From: Borrelia turicatae 91E135
GTDB lineage: Bacteria > Spirochaetota > Spirochaetia > Borreliales > Borreliaceae
Length of the DNA stretch: 64,000 nt
NCBI RefSeq assembly: GCF_000012085.2
Contig: NC_008710.1
Span: 248,001 to 312,000 of the forward strand
Direction: 5' to 3'
Positions within the stretch are counted from its first letter, which is position 1. The number at the start of each line of letters is the position of its first letter. Position numbers and translations under genes: made by a program. This document shows, piece by piece, positions 46,438 through 54,755 of the stretch. The notes under the pieces are model-generated. The model did no database searches. It saw only the letters and a program-made list of their open reading frames with translations, and had not been told where the DNA came from.

Positions 46438-47222
46438 CACTCACCCCCAAGAATACCGCTTCCAAGCTGACTCCTATCTTTAGGAGTTAAAAACGTTACC
46501 AATTTTTGTTCTAAAATTCTAGGGTTATCCCCTGCCTGGATTGATAAAATACCCTCAACGATCATCGTCTTAACTGATGCTTCCTCAATATCTATAGACT
46601 CTAATTTAATTTGAATAGGAAGCAACATTAAATTTGCCATTATTGTACCATAAAGAGTTGTAATAAGAGCAACAGCCATAGAAGAACCAAGAGCTGATCT
46701 GTCTTCTAAATTTCCAAGAAGAGCTATAAGCCCAATAAGCGTACCTGTCATTCCAAAAGCAGGAGCAAGCTTTGCCCAAGTTCCAAAAAGATCAGCACCA
46801 ATCTTATGTCTCTCTTGCATTTGATCAAGTTCAAGATAAAGCATAGTTCTAATTATCTCAGGATCAGCACCATCAACAACAAGTCTCATTCCAGACTTAA
46901 AAAAAGGATCATTGATTTGATCAAGTTCATCATCAAGAGATAAAAGCCCTTCTTTTCTGGCTTTTTCTGAGAGTTCAACTAAAGTCTTTATAATAAAAAC
47001 TTTACCAAAAGAACTCTTTTTAAAGAACAATCCTAGATATGTAGGGATTCTCTTTACAGTGGGAATCTCTGAGGAAGCCACAAGTGCAGAAAAAGAACCA
47101 ACAACCGTAATAAACACAGAACTCAAATCCCAAAAAACCCCTAATCCTGTAGGAGTAAATGCCATAGAAATTAAAATAGCACCAAATCCAACGCCCCATC
47201 CAACTATACTAGCTAAATTCAT
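46437..47222 (-). CDS. motA: MotA, flagellar stator protein
   Basis: 261 residues with four membrane helices. Conserved parts: the first helix GWGVGFGAILISMAFTP, the cytoplasmic charged loop that touches FliG, and KLAPAFGMTGTLIGLIALLG with the proton-path Pro (about 167-186), followed by MAVALITTLYGTIMANLMLLPI. It pairs with MotB as a proton-driven stator. AAGGGAG lies 7 bases before the ATG, which overlaps the flbD stop by 4 bases. Confidence 0.96.
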   Translation of the reverse strand: MNLASIVGWGVGFGAILISMAFTPTGLGVFWDLSSVFITVVGSFSALVASSEIPTVKRIPTYLGLFFKKSSFGKVFIIKTLVELSEKARKEGLLSLDDELDQINDPFFKSGMRLVVDGADPEIIRTMLYLELDQMQERHKIGADLFGTWAKLAPAFGMTGTLIGLIALLGNLEDRSALGSSMAVALITTLYGTIMANLMLLPIQIKLESIDIEEASVKTMIVEGILSIQAGDNPRILEQKLVTFLTPKDRSQLGSGILGGE

Positions 47223-47440
47223 AGCTCAACTCCCTTATTCTCTTGTATAATTCTATCTAACAAAGCAATCTCTCTCCTACACATCTTGATTTTATCCACA
47301 ACCTCTACTACATCTTCTTTTACAATCAATTTTTTACCATTCATAAGAAGAATCGTAGTATCAGGATTAGCCTCAATACTCTCAATATGACAAGGATTTA
47401 AATAATACCCATCGCCATTAAGTTTAGTTACATAAATCAT
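47219..47440 (-). CDS. flbD: FlbD-family small flagellar protein
   Basis: 73 residues. It matches the FlbD/SwrD family: IYVTKLNGDGYYLNPCHIES, then TTILLMNGKKLIVKEDVVEV. In Bacillus the SwrD homologue raises motor torque by favouring stator function, which fits the adjacent motA. I see no ribosome site before the ATG, so it is probably translated after flgE, which ends 17 bases upstream. Confidence 0.92.
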   Translation of the reverse strand: MIYVTKLNGDGYYLNPCHIESIEANPDTTILLMNGKKLIVKEDVVEVVDKIKMCRREIALLDRIIQENKGVEL

Positions 47441-47457
47441 AAACTAAAACAAAAAAA

Positions 47458-48786
47458 TTAATTCTTAAGTCTTACAAGCTCTTGTAATAACTGATCCGAA
47501 GTGGTTATAGTTTTAGCATTAGCCTGAAAACCTCTTTGAGTAACTATCATATCTGTAAATTGTTCAGCAAGATCAACATTAGCCATTTCTAAAACTCCTG
47601 CTCTAATAGTACCAAGGCCTGCCAAACCAGTTTCACCTATCCTAGCCTGACCTGAATTACTTGTCTCACTAAAATTAGTATCACCTACCTTTGCAAGTCC
47701 CCCAGGATTAACAAATGAAGCAAGCGCAATTTTGCCAATATCTCGTCTAATACCATTTGAATAAACTCCCATTATTATGCCATTTTGATCTATTTCATAG
47801 TTTTCCATATATCCCATACCATATCCATCTTGAATAATAGCCTTTGTAGTACTTGCATCAGCAAATTGAGTAATTGAATCAGTATAACTACCAACATTAC
47901 CAAGTCTAAGATTAATAGTTTGCTGCTCACCAACTTCTCCGGCATTAGCATTCACAACACCAAAAGTTATAGGAAACTCAAGTAAATCACCAGGCTGACC
48001 TGCCTGACCATTTAAAGAAAGCAATGCTCCTTCATTATTAAAGCCTATTGTAAAATTGGAATTTGTCTCTCCATTTACTAAAACTGTAGCGTTCCATAAA
48101 TTAGGAGTAGTTGTATCCTTTACAACTCTAAGTTCAACAACACTAGTATTTCCAAAACTATCATAAATAGTCTTATTAACAACCCAAGTACCACGAGCAA
48201 CATCCACTTCACTTGCACCTTCCTCAATTATAGGTAATCTTTTATCAAGATTACAAGCAAAAGTAATGTGTTCAGTAGCCTTAGCACTTTCTTTATCCCC
48301 AATAGGAATAACTAAATCTTCAACATCAGCAGATGTATTAATAACCTGTTCTCCTCCAATAGACTTTGCCATCCAACCTTGAATTCTCATACCATTTGCA
48401 GGATTTACAAGACACCTATTAGAATCAACATCAAATGCACCAGCTCTTGTATAAAAAGAATTATTACCATCTCTTAAAATAAAAAAACCATTACCACTAA
48501 TTCCAAGATCAGAAGCTTTTTGGGTACTTTGAAAGGATCCTTGAGTATGAATAGTATCAATAGTAGCAACACTCATTCCAAGACCAACTTGTTTTGGATT
48601 AACACCTCCGCGCCCATCAGTAGGACGAGACGCTCCAGAAATACTCTGAGATATCATATCTTGAAAATTAACTCTTCCTTTCTTAAAACCAATAGTATTA
48701 ACATTGGCAATGTTATTACCAACAACATCCATTCTTGTTTGATGATTCTGAAGACCAGAAACACCAGAATATAAAGACCTCATCAT
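47458..48786 (-). CDS. flgE: FlgE, flagellar hook protein
   Basis: 442 residues. The N-terminal rod-hook signature (SLYSGVSGLQNHQTRMDVVG, then NNIANVNT) and the C-terminal helix (DLAEQFTDMIVTQRGFQANA) are typical. Spirochaete hooks are covalently linked by lysinoalanine bonds; in Treponema denticola the residues are Lys165 and Cys178, and this protein has Lys165 (PIGDK) and Cys178 (FACNLDKR) at the same numbers. A second cysteine lies at 125. GGAGG is 9 bases before the first of two ATGs. It follows flgD by 4 bases. Confidence 0.97.
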   Translation of the reverse strand: MMRSLYSGVSGLQNHQTRMDVVGNNIANVNTIGFKKGRVNFQDMISQSISGASRPTDGRGGVNPKQVGLGMSVATIDTIHTQGSFQSTQKASDLGISGNGFFILRDGNNSFYTRAGAFDVDSNRCLVNPANGMRIQGWMAKSIGGEQVINTSADVEDLVIPIGDKESAKATEHITFACNLDKRLPIIEEGASEVDVARGTWVVNKTIYDSFGNTSVVELRVVKDTTTPNLWNATVLVNGETNSNFTIGFNNEGALLSLNGQAGQPGDLLEFPITFGVVNANAGEVGEQQTINLRLGNVGSYTDSITQFADASTTKAIIQDGYGMGYMENYEIDQNGIIMGVYSNGIRRDIGKIALASFVNPGGLAKVGDTNFSETSNSGQARIGETGLAGLGTIRAGVLEMANVDLAEQFTDMIVTQRGFQANAKTITTSDQLLQELVRLKN

Positions 48787-48790
48787 ATAA

Positions 48791-49225
48791 CTACTCCTCC
48801 AATCCTACTGACAAAATATTATTATAAACATAATACTTGCCATCAATCATAATTTGTGGAACTATTCCTGTTTTAATATTTGTAACTTTACCCTTAATAA
48901 TCTCTCCATCAACATGTTCAAATTCAACTATTTTGCCCAATAAATCCAAATCCTTATTTATACCAAGAACAGATGAGAGGCTCTCAAAAGATTTACTCAT
49001 ATTTGTCATTTGTTCAAGAGCTGAAAATTGTGCCATTTGAGCAATAAACTCTTTATCTTTCATTGGATCTGTAGGATCTTGATATTTAAGTTGAGTAATA
49101 AGTAGTTTCAAAAAATCATCTCGACCAAGATTATTACCCTTCACACCTCTTTGTACCTTAGAATTAGATATTTCCTTAGCTCGGCCTATACCGACTAAAT
49201 TGTCAATATAATCAACTCTACCCAT
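48791..49225 (-). CDS. flgD: FlgD, hook capping protein
   Basis: 144 residues, shorter than enteric FlgD (about 230). The conserved N-terminal cap motif is present: LGRDDFLKLLITQLKYQDPT, then DPMKDKEFIAQMAQFSALEQ. A short C-terminal beta domain (GKVTNIKTGIVPQIMIDG) replaces the usual larger one. It scaffolds hook polymerisation by FlgE. GGAGG sits 4 bases before the ATG. Its neighbours are fliK upstream and flgE downstream. Confidence 0.95.
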   Translation of the reverse strand: MGRVDYIDNLVGIGRAKEISNSKVQRGVKGNNLGRDDFLKLLITQLKYQDPTDPMKDKEFIAQMAQFSALEQMTNMSKSFESLSSVLGINKDLDLLGKIVEFEHVDGEIIKGKVTNIKTGIVPQIMIDGKYYVYNNILSVGLEE

Positions 49226-49237
49226 CTATCCTCCATT

Positions 49238-50407
49238 TTAAACAATAAAATTAATACTTTTTTCTAAATCACCAGAAATCTCAACATTATCCTCAATTTT
49301 AAAGATATTATTCTTATTCAAAGAAGATGATTGGCTTTCAACATCATCCTCAAAATTACCAGAAAAAAACCCAGAACCACTACCTGCAAGAGAAAGATTT
49401 AAACTAGTATTAAAACCATTATCATTTAACATTTTACTGATTGAATACATATTTTGTTCAAAAAGAGTCCTAACATTATGATTGTCAACTATAATCTTAC
49501 CTAATAAATTATTATTAGAATCAAGATTTAAATTAATTCTTATACTACCAAGTCTTTTGGGCTTTAAAATCAGCCTAATTTCTCCTGTATCATTCGATTT
49601 TAACACAATTTTGGCCTTGTTCACAATATTATGATTTATTTTTAAATTCCATTCTGACATTAAATTATCAGCAATGTGACCAATAAAAGATCCTTTAACA
49701 GGTTTTGCATTAAAACTAGAAAGATCACCTATAGATTCTGTCAATCCATCAAACGTTTCTTTAAGACCATATTTGCGAACACAATTTTCACTATCAATTA
49801 ACCTAAACCTAAAACCTGAATTAAAAAATTCCTTAACACTATCATTTTTTTTAAAATTTTTAACATCAATACCAATAACATTTTTTTCCCTCTCTCTCTT
49901 TACAATATTCAAATCTCTATGATTAGAATTAAGATCAACACTTAAAACATCAAAATTAAAAAGAGAAGTTACATTATCAAACAAAATGTTAAGATCAGAT
50001 AGAACTTTTTCAAAATTTTTTAATATTTTTATTTTGTCACTAAGTTCAGAATCAAAAGACAAACTCTCACTTAAAACTTTCAGACTATCAAAATCAAATA
50101 AATTATTCACCTTTTTTATTAAAGATTTTAAATCAGACACGAAACCGTTATCACTAAATTTTTCAAAGGCAAAGGGCTTCTTTAAAGAGATATTCTTAAA
50201 ATCCTTACTTATAAGGCCATTACTTTTTAAAAATTTTAAAAAGTCTAGTATTGAATCCCTAAACTTAGACAGATTTTGAATCTCTGAAGAAATAAGATCT
50301 GAAAAAACACCCTTTTTAGCTTGACTAAAAATACCACCTACATTCACAAAATTAAAATCCTTGTTTAGACTTGGCAAACTAACAATAATCTTACTTACAT
50401 TATCCAT
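49238..50407 (-). CDS. fliK: FliK-type hook-length control protein (FlbC)
   Basis: 389 residues. The N-terminal two thirds is low-complexity, rich in Phe, Ser, Asp, Lys and Leu. The C-terminal FliK domain is recognisable from about 275: IVLKSNDTGEIRLILKPKRL, GSIRINLNLDSNNNLLGKI and NVRTLFEQNMYSISKML. FliK measures the hook and triggers the FlhB switch. GGAG lies 6 bases before the ATG. It follows flbB by 3 bases. Confidence 0.9.
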   Translation of the reverse strand: MDNVSKIIVSLPSLNKDFNFVNVGGIFSQAKKGVFSDLISSEIQNLSKFRDSILDFLKFLKSNGLISKDFKNISLKKPFAFEKFSDNGFVSDLKSLIKKVNNLFDFDSLKVLSESLSFDSELSDKIKILKNFEKVLSDLNILFDNVTSLFNFDVLSVDLNSNHRDLNIVKREREKNVIGIDVKNFKKNDSVKEFFNSGFRFRLIDSENCVRKYGLKETFDGLTESIGDLSSFNAKPVKGSFIGHIADNLMSEWNLKINHNIVNKAKIVLKSNDTGEIRLILKPKRLGSIRINLNLDSNNNLLGKIIVDNHNVRTLFEQNMYSISKMLNDNGFNTSLNLSLAGSGSGFFSGNFEDDVESQSSSLNKNNIFKIEDNVEISGDLEKSINFIV

Positions 50408-50410
50408 ACA

Positions 50411-51025
50411 TTACTCCAATGAACTAACAGACATTTTTCTAATTAGTACAGCGGCCTTCTTAGAATCCATAAGAGACAACCAATAAGGCACAATAGACGC
50501 ACGTCCCTCTTTTTTAGCAATATCTTCCACCTTACGCATATAAGATATTGCAATCTCATCATTAAGTTCTTCAAGCCTCTTAACAGCATCCTTTGGTGGC
50601 ATATTAATTAAATATAAAGCAGCCTGAGCAAAATTTGCGTCTTCATCTTTATATTTATTGACAATATCATCGATTACTTTCTGTTTCAGATCTAAATCTT
50701 TTTGCTTTTGATTAAGTTCGGCTTCTAATTTATTCAAACTATCTTCTCTCTTTTTCAATTCTTCTCTCAATTTTTCAACCTGCTGACCTTTAATATAAAT
50801 CGCCTCTTTTTCCTTTATCATTCTAATCTCTTCAAGACTAATATGTGTATATTCAGGTGGCTGAGCATCTCCCTTAAAAAGTAAAGCCCTGATATACACA
50901 GGCAAATAATCTCTAGTTTGATATATGCCAAATAAATCGACCAAAAAAAATGAAAACACTAAGAAAAAAATAACTAAAAATAACCACAAAAAAAATCTAA
51001 GTAAAAATGACAAGCAATCATTCAT
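50411..51025 (-). CDS. flbB: FlbB, periplasmic-flagellar collar protein
   Basis: 204 residues. One strong membrane helix (about 6-32), then a coiled coil at about 65-125 (EKLREELKKREDSLNKLEAE, LNQKQKDLDLKQKVIDDIVN) and a helical MgtE-N/FliG-like end (MPPKDAVKRLEELNDEIAIS). In the Lyme spirochaete FlbB is a base of the collar, a spirochaete-specific motor structure needed for stator assembly. It overlaps fliJ by 4 bases and precedes fliK by 3. Confidence 0.93.
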   Translation of the reverse strand: MNDCLSFLLRFFLWLFLVIFFLVFSFFLVDLFGIYQTRDYLPVYIRALLFKGDAQPPEYTHISLEEIRMIKEKEAIYIKGQQVEKLREELKKREDSLNKLEAELNQKQKDLDLKQKVIDDIVNKYKDEDANFAQAALYLINMPPKDAVKRLEELNDEIAISYMRKVEDIAKKEGRASIVPYWLSLMDSKKAAVLIRKMSVSSLE

Positions 51026-51450
51026 TGATTATTCCCTAATTTTTTACAAATTCTATAATTAACATATTCATCCAAAAACAAGCTTTCGCTTTTTACTTTT
51101 TCTTTAATTATAGTATCATTTAAAGTTTTTATTAATATGTCAACCTTTTTTTCTTCTCCATATTTTTTCAAATAAATATCATGATACTTATCATACTCAT
51201 GCTTAAGTTTTTCAAGCTTTTTCAACTCTTTCCCTTTTCTATAAGTCAAATAATCTAAATAATTTCCTTTCGAAAAAACATCCATATTGTTTAATTTGTT
51301 TAAACCTGCAGAAATTCCTTCTAAAAATTCTTCTATTTTTGAAATCTTATTATTTACATTCACTAAAGCGTTTTCGCTAGACTTCCTATCATAAGTCCTA
51401 ATACTCAATATTTTTTCAAAAATTTTTTTCTTAAAAATTAAATCATTCAA
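51022..51450 (-). CDS. fliJ: FliJ-type export chaperone (FlbA)
   Basis: 142 residues, a nearly continuous helix of coiled-coil type with alternating Lys/Glu (KIFEKILSIRTYDRKSSENA, RKGELKKLEKLKHEYDKY), the size and form of FliJ. FliJ is the stalk of the FliI hexamer and passes chaperones to FlhA. Identification leans on position: it overlaps fliI and flbB by 4 bases each, the usual fliI-fliJ order. Confidence 0.88.
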   Translation of the reverse strand: MNDLIFKKKIFEKILSIRTYDRKSSENALVNVNNKISKIEEFLEGISAGLNKLNNMDVFSKGNYLDYLTYRKGKELKKLEKLKHEYDKYHDIYLKKYGEEKKVDILIKTLNDTIIKEKVKSESLFLDEYVNYRICKKLGNNQ

Positions 51451-52754
51451 GCTAATATTTCTCTCAATTCACTATCCAAATTTTCAAAATCAAACTCCTC
51501 TTGTATTCCTTGAGACAAAAAATCAATAATCTTTGGATATTTTGCAACTGCCAAATCAACTTCTTTATTAGAACCTTTAATATAAATTCCCGTCTTAATT
51601 AAATCTTCATAACTTTTATAAATTGATAATAAATTCCTAATTTTAGATATCAATTTTTGTTTTTCAAAATTTACTATTCTATGAAGAGATCTTGAAGTAG
51701 AACTCAAAATATTTACAGAAGGATAAATCCCTCTATCAGATAAATCTCTATCCAAAATAATGTGCCCATCTAAAACAGCTTTCATATTATCAGCTATCGG
51801 TTCTGTAAAATCATCACCCTCAACAAGCACAGTATAAAACCCTGTAATACTACCCTTAGAATTAAGTCCTGAACGCTCAAGCAAAATAGGAATTTCTACA
51901 AAAACAGAAGGGGGATATCCTTTAGTAGCAGGTGGCTCTCCCATAGAAAGACTAATTTCCCTTTTAGCATTTGCAAATCTTGTAATTGAATCAAACAGCA
52001 ACATAACATCCATTCCACAATCTCTAAAATATTCAGCTATTAATGTTGCGGTATAAGCCCCTTTATATCTTGCGATAGGAGATGCATCAGAGGTTGAAAC
52101 AATCAAAACACTTCTCTTAAAGCATTCTTCTCCAAGATCATATTTAATAAACTCATTAAGCTCACGGCCTCTCTCACCAATAAAGGCAATAACATTAACA
52201 TCTGCCTTAGAATTTTTAGCAATCATACCAAGCAAAGTAGACTTACCAACACCCGCACCTGAGAAAATGCCTACACGTTGTCCCTTTGCAACTGGTAAAA
52301 ACCCATCAAGAACTTTAACACCAGTAACTATTTGCTCAGAAAAAACACCTCTACTTAAAGGATTAATATTACTAAAACTTAATTCTTTATAATAATTACA
52401 AAAAAACTGCCCCTTATTATCAATAGGTCTACCAAGAGAATCAATCACCCTACCAAGTAATTCATCGCTAAGATTAATCTGAAGCTTTTTACCTAAAGAG
52501 CAAACTTGATCGCCAATCTCAATTCCATCAAATCCTTCATAAGCCATAAGATTAACAAACGATCCATTTAAACCTAAAACTTCAGCATATATTTTCTTAC
52601 CACTTCTCTGCTCTATTAAACATAAATCACCAATACCACATTTTGGACCCAAACTTTCTACTAAGAGACCTTTAATCTTCCTTACTTTACCAATAAGAGA
52701 TATAGGCTCAACATCATCCAACATTTTTGAATAACCTTCAAAAAAGATGTCCAT
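51447..52754 (-). CDS. fliI: FliI, flagellar export ATPase
   Basis: 435 residues from the ATG at 52754, with AAGGA six bases before it; the TTG one codon earlier has only three. F1-beta-like ATPase: Walker A FSGAGVGKSTLLG near residue 165, AFIGERGRELNEF, Walker B LLFDSITRFA, and the conserved GEPPATKGYPPSVF. It unfolds and delivers export cargo. It follows fliH by 16 bases and overlaps fliJ by 4. Confidence 0.96.
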   Translation of the reverse strand: MDIFFEGYSKMLDDVEPISLIGKVRKIKGLLVESLGPKCGIGDLCLIEQRSGKKIYAEVLGLNGSFVNLMAYEGFDGIEIGDQVCSLGKKLQINLSDELLGRVIDSLGRPIDNKGQFFCNYYKELSFSNINPLSRGVFSEQIVTGVKVLDGFLPVAKGQRVGIFSGAGVGKSTLLGMIAKNSKADVNVIAFIGERGRELNEFIKYDLGEECFKRSVLIVSTSDASPIARYKGAYTATLIAEYFRDCGMDVMLLFDSITRFANAKREISLSMGEPPATKGYPPSVFVEIPILLERSGLNSKGSITGFYTVLVEGDDFTEPIADNMKAVLDGHIILDRDLSDRGIYPSVNILSSTSRSLHRIVNFEKQKLISKIRNLLSIYKSYEDLIKTGIYIKGSNKEVDLAVAKYPKIIDFLSQGIQEEFDFENLDSELREILA

Positions 52755-52770
52755 CAATATTCCTTAATCC

Positions 52771-53691
52771 CTAAAATATAGAAGAAAAATTTTTAAATTT
52801 CTCCTCTATTCTATCCAGTTGGGATGAAATTCGTGCATCTATTTCCCCAAAATCAGTCTCAATAATACATCCACCCTTGCCTATATTAACGTCTTCAACA
52901 ACTTCTAAATTTTTTATAAAATCAAATTTAGAAATAAACTCATGTTTTTGATGACTCACAACATCTATATCATCAAGATTAACACGAATAATAATATTTG
53001 TTTTGCTTTTTACTTTCTTTAAAGCCTCATTTATATTTTCTATGACAATACCTGTCTGAGAATCTATAATTTTTTTAACCACCTTAACTGCAATCTGCAT
53101 AACAAGATTCATTATGTGTTCCCCTGAGGATTCAAGGATCTCCTTCCTCTTTGCAACCAAAGAAGATATTATGCTATTTAACTTTCCTAATATTTTATCA
53201 CAATCTTCACGTCCCTTATTAAACCCTGCATCATACCCTTCATTTCTTCCTCTTGCCATTTCCGTTTCAAGTTCCCTTTTTAATCGCTCTTCATGTTCCC
53301 TAACTATTTTTTCAATTTCTAAATTAGACTCTTGCTCAATAGCCCCTTTTTTGTTCTCAGCTTCCTTTTGCAAAGCTTCAGCTCTCTCACTAGCAAAACT
53401 TACTATTTTGTTAGCCTGTTCTTTAGCTTCTTCAAGAATCTTAGAACATTCAGCATCTATTTCCTTTTTAGCAAACTCATGTTCACGTTCAATTTCCTCT
53501 TGAAGCTTTGCTCTTTGATTCATTAAATCTTCAAGTTCATTGCGAAGCTTAATGCTACGACTATCTATGTCACAAAGTTCATTTTCTTTTCTCTTAATTT
53601 CTAACGATTTAAAAATAGGATTTGTAATCTCAACAAACTCTAACTTTACTGCATTTACAACTTCTTTTGATTTATATAAAACCTTAGGCAA
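52771..53691 (-). CDS. fliH: FliH, regulator of the export ATPase
   Basis: 306 residues from the TTG at 53691. A TTG two codons upstream directly abuts the AAGGAG site, while this one has a six-base spacing. The long N-terminal coiled coil (about 30-140) is Glu/Lys/Ala rich. Then come GRNEGYDAGFNKGREDCDKI, with the glycine repeats of FliH, and a C-terminal domain (IMNLVMQIAVKVVKKIID, GGCIIETDFGEIDARISSQL) like the V/F-type ATPase stator. In Borrelia FliH builds the spokes joining FliI to the C-ring. Confidence 0.94.
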   Translation of the reverse strand: MPKVLYKSKEVVNAVKLEFVEITNPIFKSLEIKRKENELCDIDSRSIKLRNELEDLMNQRAKLQEEIEREHEFAKKEIDAECSKILEEAKEQANKIVSFASERAEALQKEAENKKGAIEQESNLEIEKIVREHEERLKRELETEMARGRNEGYDAGFNKGREDCDKILGKLNSIISSLVAKRKEILESSGEHIMNLVMQIAVKVVKKIIDSQTGIVIENINEALKKVKSKTNIIIRVNLDDIDVVSHQKHEFISKFDFIKNLEVVEDVNIGKGGCIIETDFGEIDARISSQLDRIEEKFKNFSSIF

Positions 53692-53705
53692 ATACAACTC
53701 CTTCC

Positions 53706-54740
53706 TCAGACAAGTACATCTTCTTCACCACCCCTTGAGATTACTATTTCACCCTGCTCTTCTAATTTTCTAATAAGAGAAACAATTTTTTGCTGAGCTT
53801 CCTCAACATCCTTACGTCTAGTAGGCCCCAAAAATTCCATATCTTCCTTAAGCATTCCAGCAGCCCTCTTAGACATATTTTTAAAAATCTTATCTTGAAC
53901 AGGTGCATCAACTGATTTTAAAGCTTTTGCTAACTCCTGACCATCTATTTCTCTTAAAATTCTCTGTATTGATCTATCATCAAGAAGAACAATATCTTCA
54001 AATACAAACATTTTCTTTTTAATTTCCTCTGCAAGTTCAGGATCCTCTTCTTCAAGGGATTCAATAATAAATTTCTCTGTCTTTCGATCGGCCATGTTAA
54101 TTATTTCAACAACATTATCAACGCCTCCAGCTGAAGTATAATCCTCTGAAGATAAAGAAGCTAACTTTTTCTCAAGCACTCTCTCAACTTCTCTTACCAC
54201 TTCAGGAGAAGTTCTATCCATCAATGCAATTCTTCTTGCAACATTAGTCTGAATTTCAGTAGGAAGGCTAGAGAGAATAAATGAAGCCTTTTGAGGATCA
54301 AGATACGAAAGTATTAAAGCAATTGTCTGTGGATGTTCTTGTTGAATAAAGTTTAAAATATTAGCAGGATCTGCTCTCCTAACAAATTCAAAAGGCCTTG
54401 ATTGCAAAGCAGAACCTAAATTATTAATAATATCTACCGCTTTTTGAGTACCAAGAGATTTCTCAAGAAGCTCCCTAGCATAATCTATTCCACCCTTTTG
54501 AATAAACTCTTGAGCCATCATCAACTCTTTAAATTCTAAGAGAACACTATCTTTAAGATCAGAAGTAACAACATCAAGTCTTGCTATTTCAAAAGTTAAA
54601 GATTCTATCTCCTCTTGAGATAAATACTTAAATATTTTAGATGAAATTTCAGAACCTATTGAAACTAACAAAATAGCAGCTTTCTGTTTTCCCGTTAAAG
54701 TAGAAACACCTAATATCTCTTTTTCTTTTTGCTCTTCCAT
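53706..54740 (-). CDS. fliG: FliG, flagellar rotor switch protein (FliG2 type)
   Basis: 344 residues from the ATG at 54740. The GTG at 54752 would fall on the AAAGGGTGAT ribosome site, whereas the ATG is 11 bases beyond it. Full FliG: N-terminal FliF-binding domain (GKQKAAILLVSIGSEISSKI), the EHPQ motif (IQQEHPQTIALILSYLDP) in the middle, GGVDNVVEIIN linker, and the C-terminal torque helix with charged residues (DDRSIQRILREIDGQELAKA). Borrelia has two fliG genes; the one in the flgB operon is the motor-essential FliG2. Confidence 0.97.
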   Translation of the reverse strand: MEEQKEKEILGVSTLTGKQKAAILLVSIGSEISSKIFKYLSQEEIESLTFEIARLDVVTSDLKDSVLLEFKELMMAQEFIQKGGIDYARELLEKSLGTQKAVDIINNLGSALQSRPFEFVRRADPANILNFIQQEHPQTIALILSYLDPQKASFILSSLPTEIQTNVARRIALMDRTSPEVVREVERVLEKKLASLSSEDYTSAGGVDNVVEIINMADRKTEKFIIESLEEEDPELAEEIKKKMFVFEDIVLLDDRSIQRILREIDGQELAKALKSVDAPVQDKIFKNMSKRAAGMLKEDMEFLGPTRRKDVEEAQQKIVSLIRKLEEQGEIVISRGGEEDVLV

Positions 54741-54755
54741 ATAAATTATCACCCT

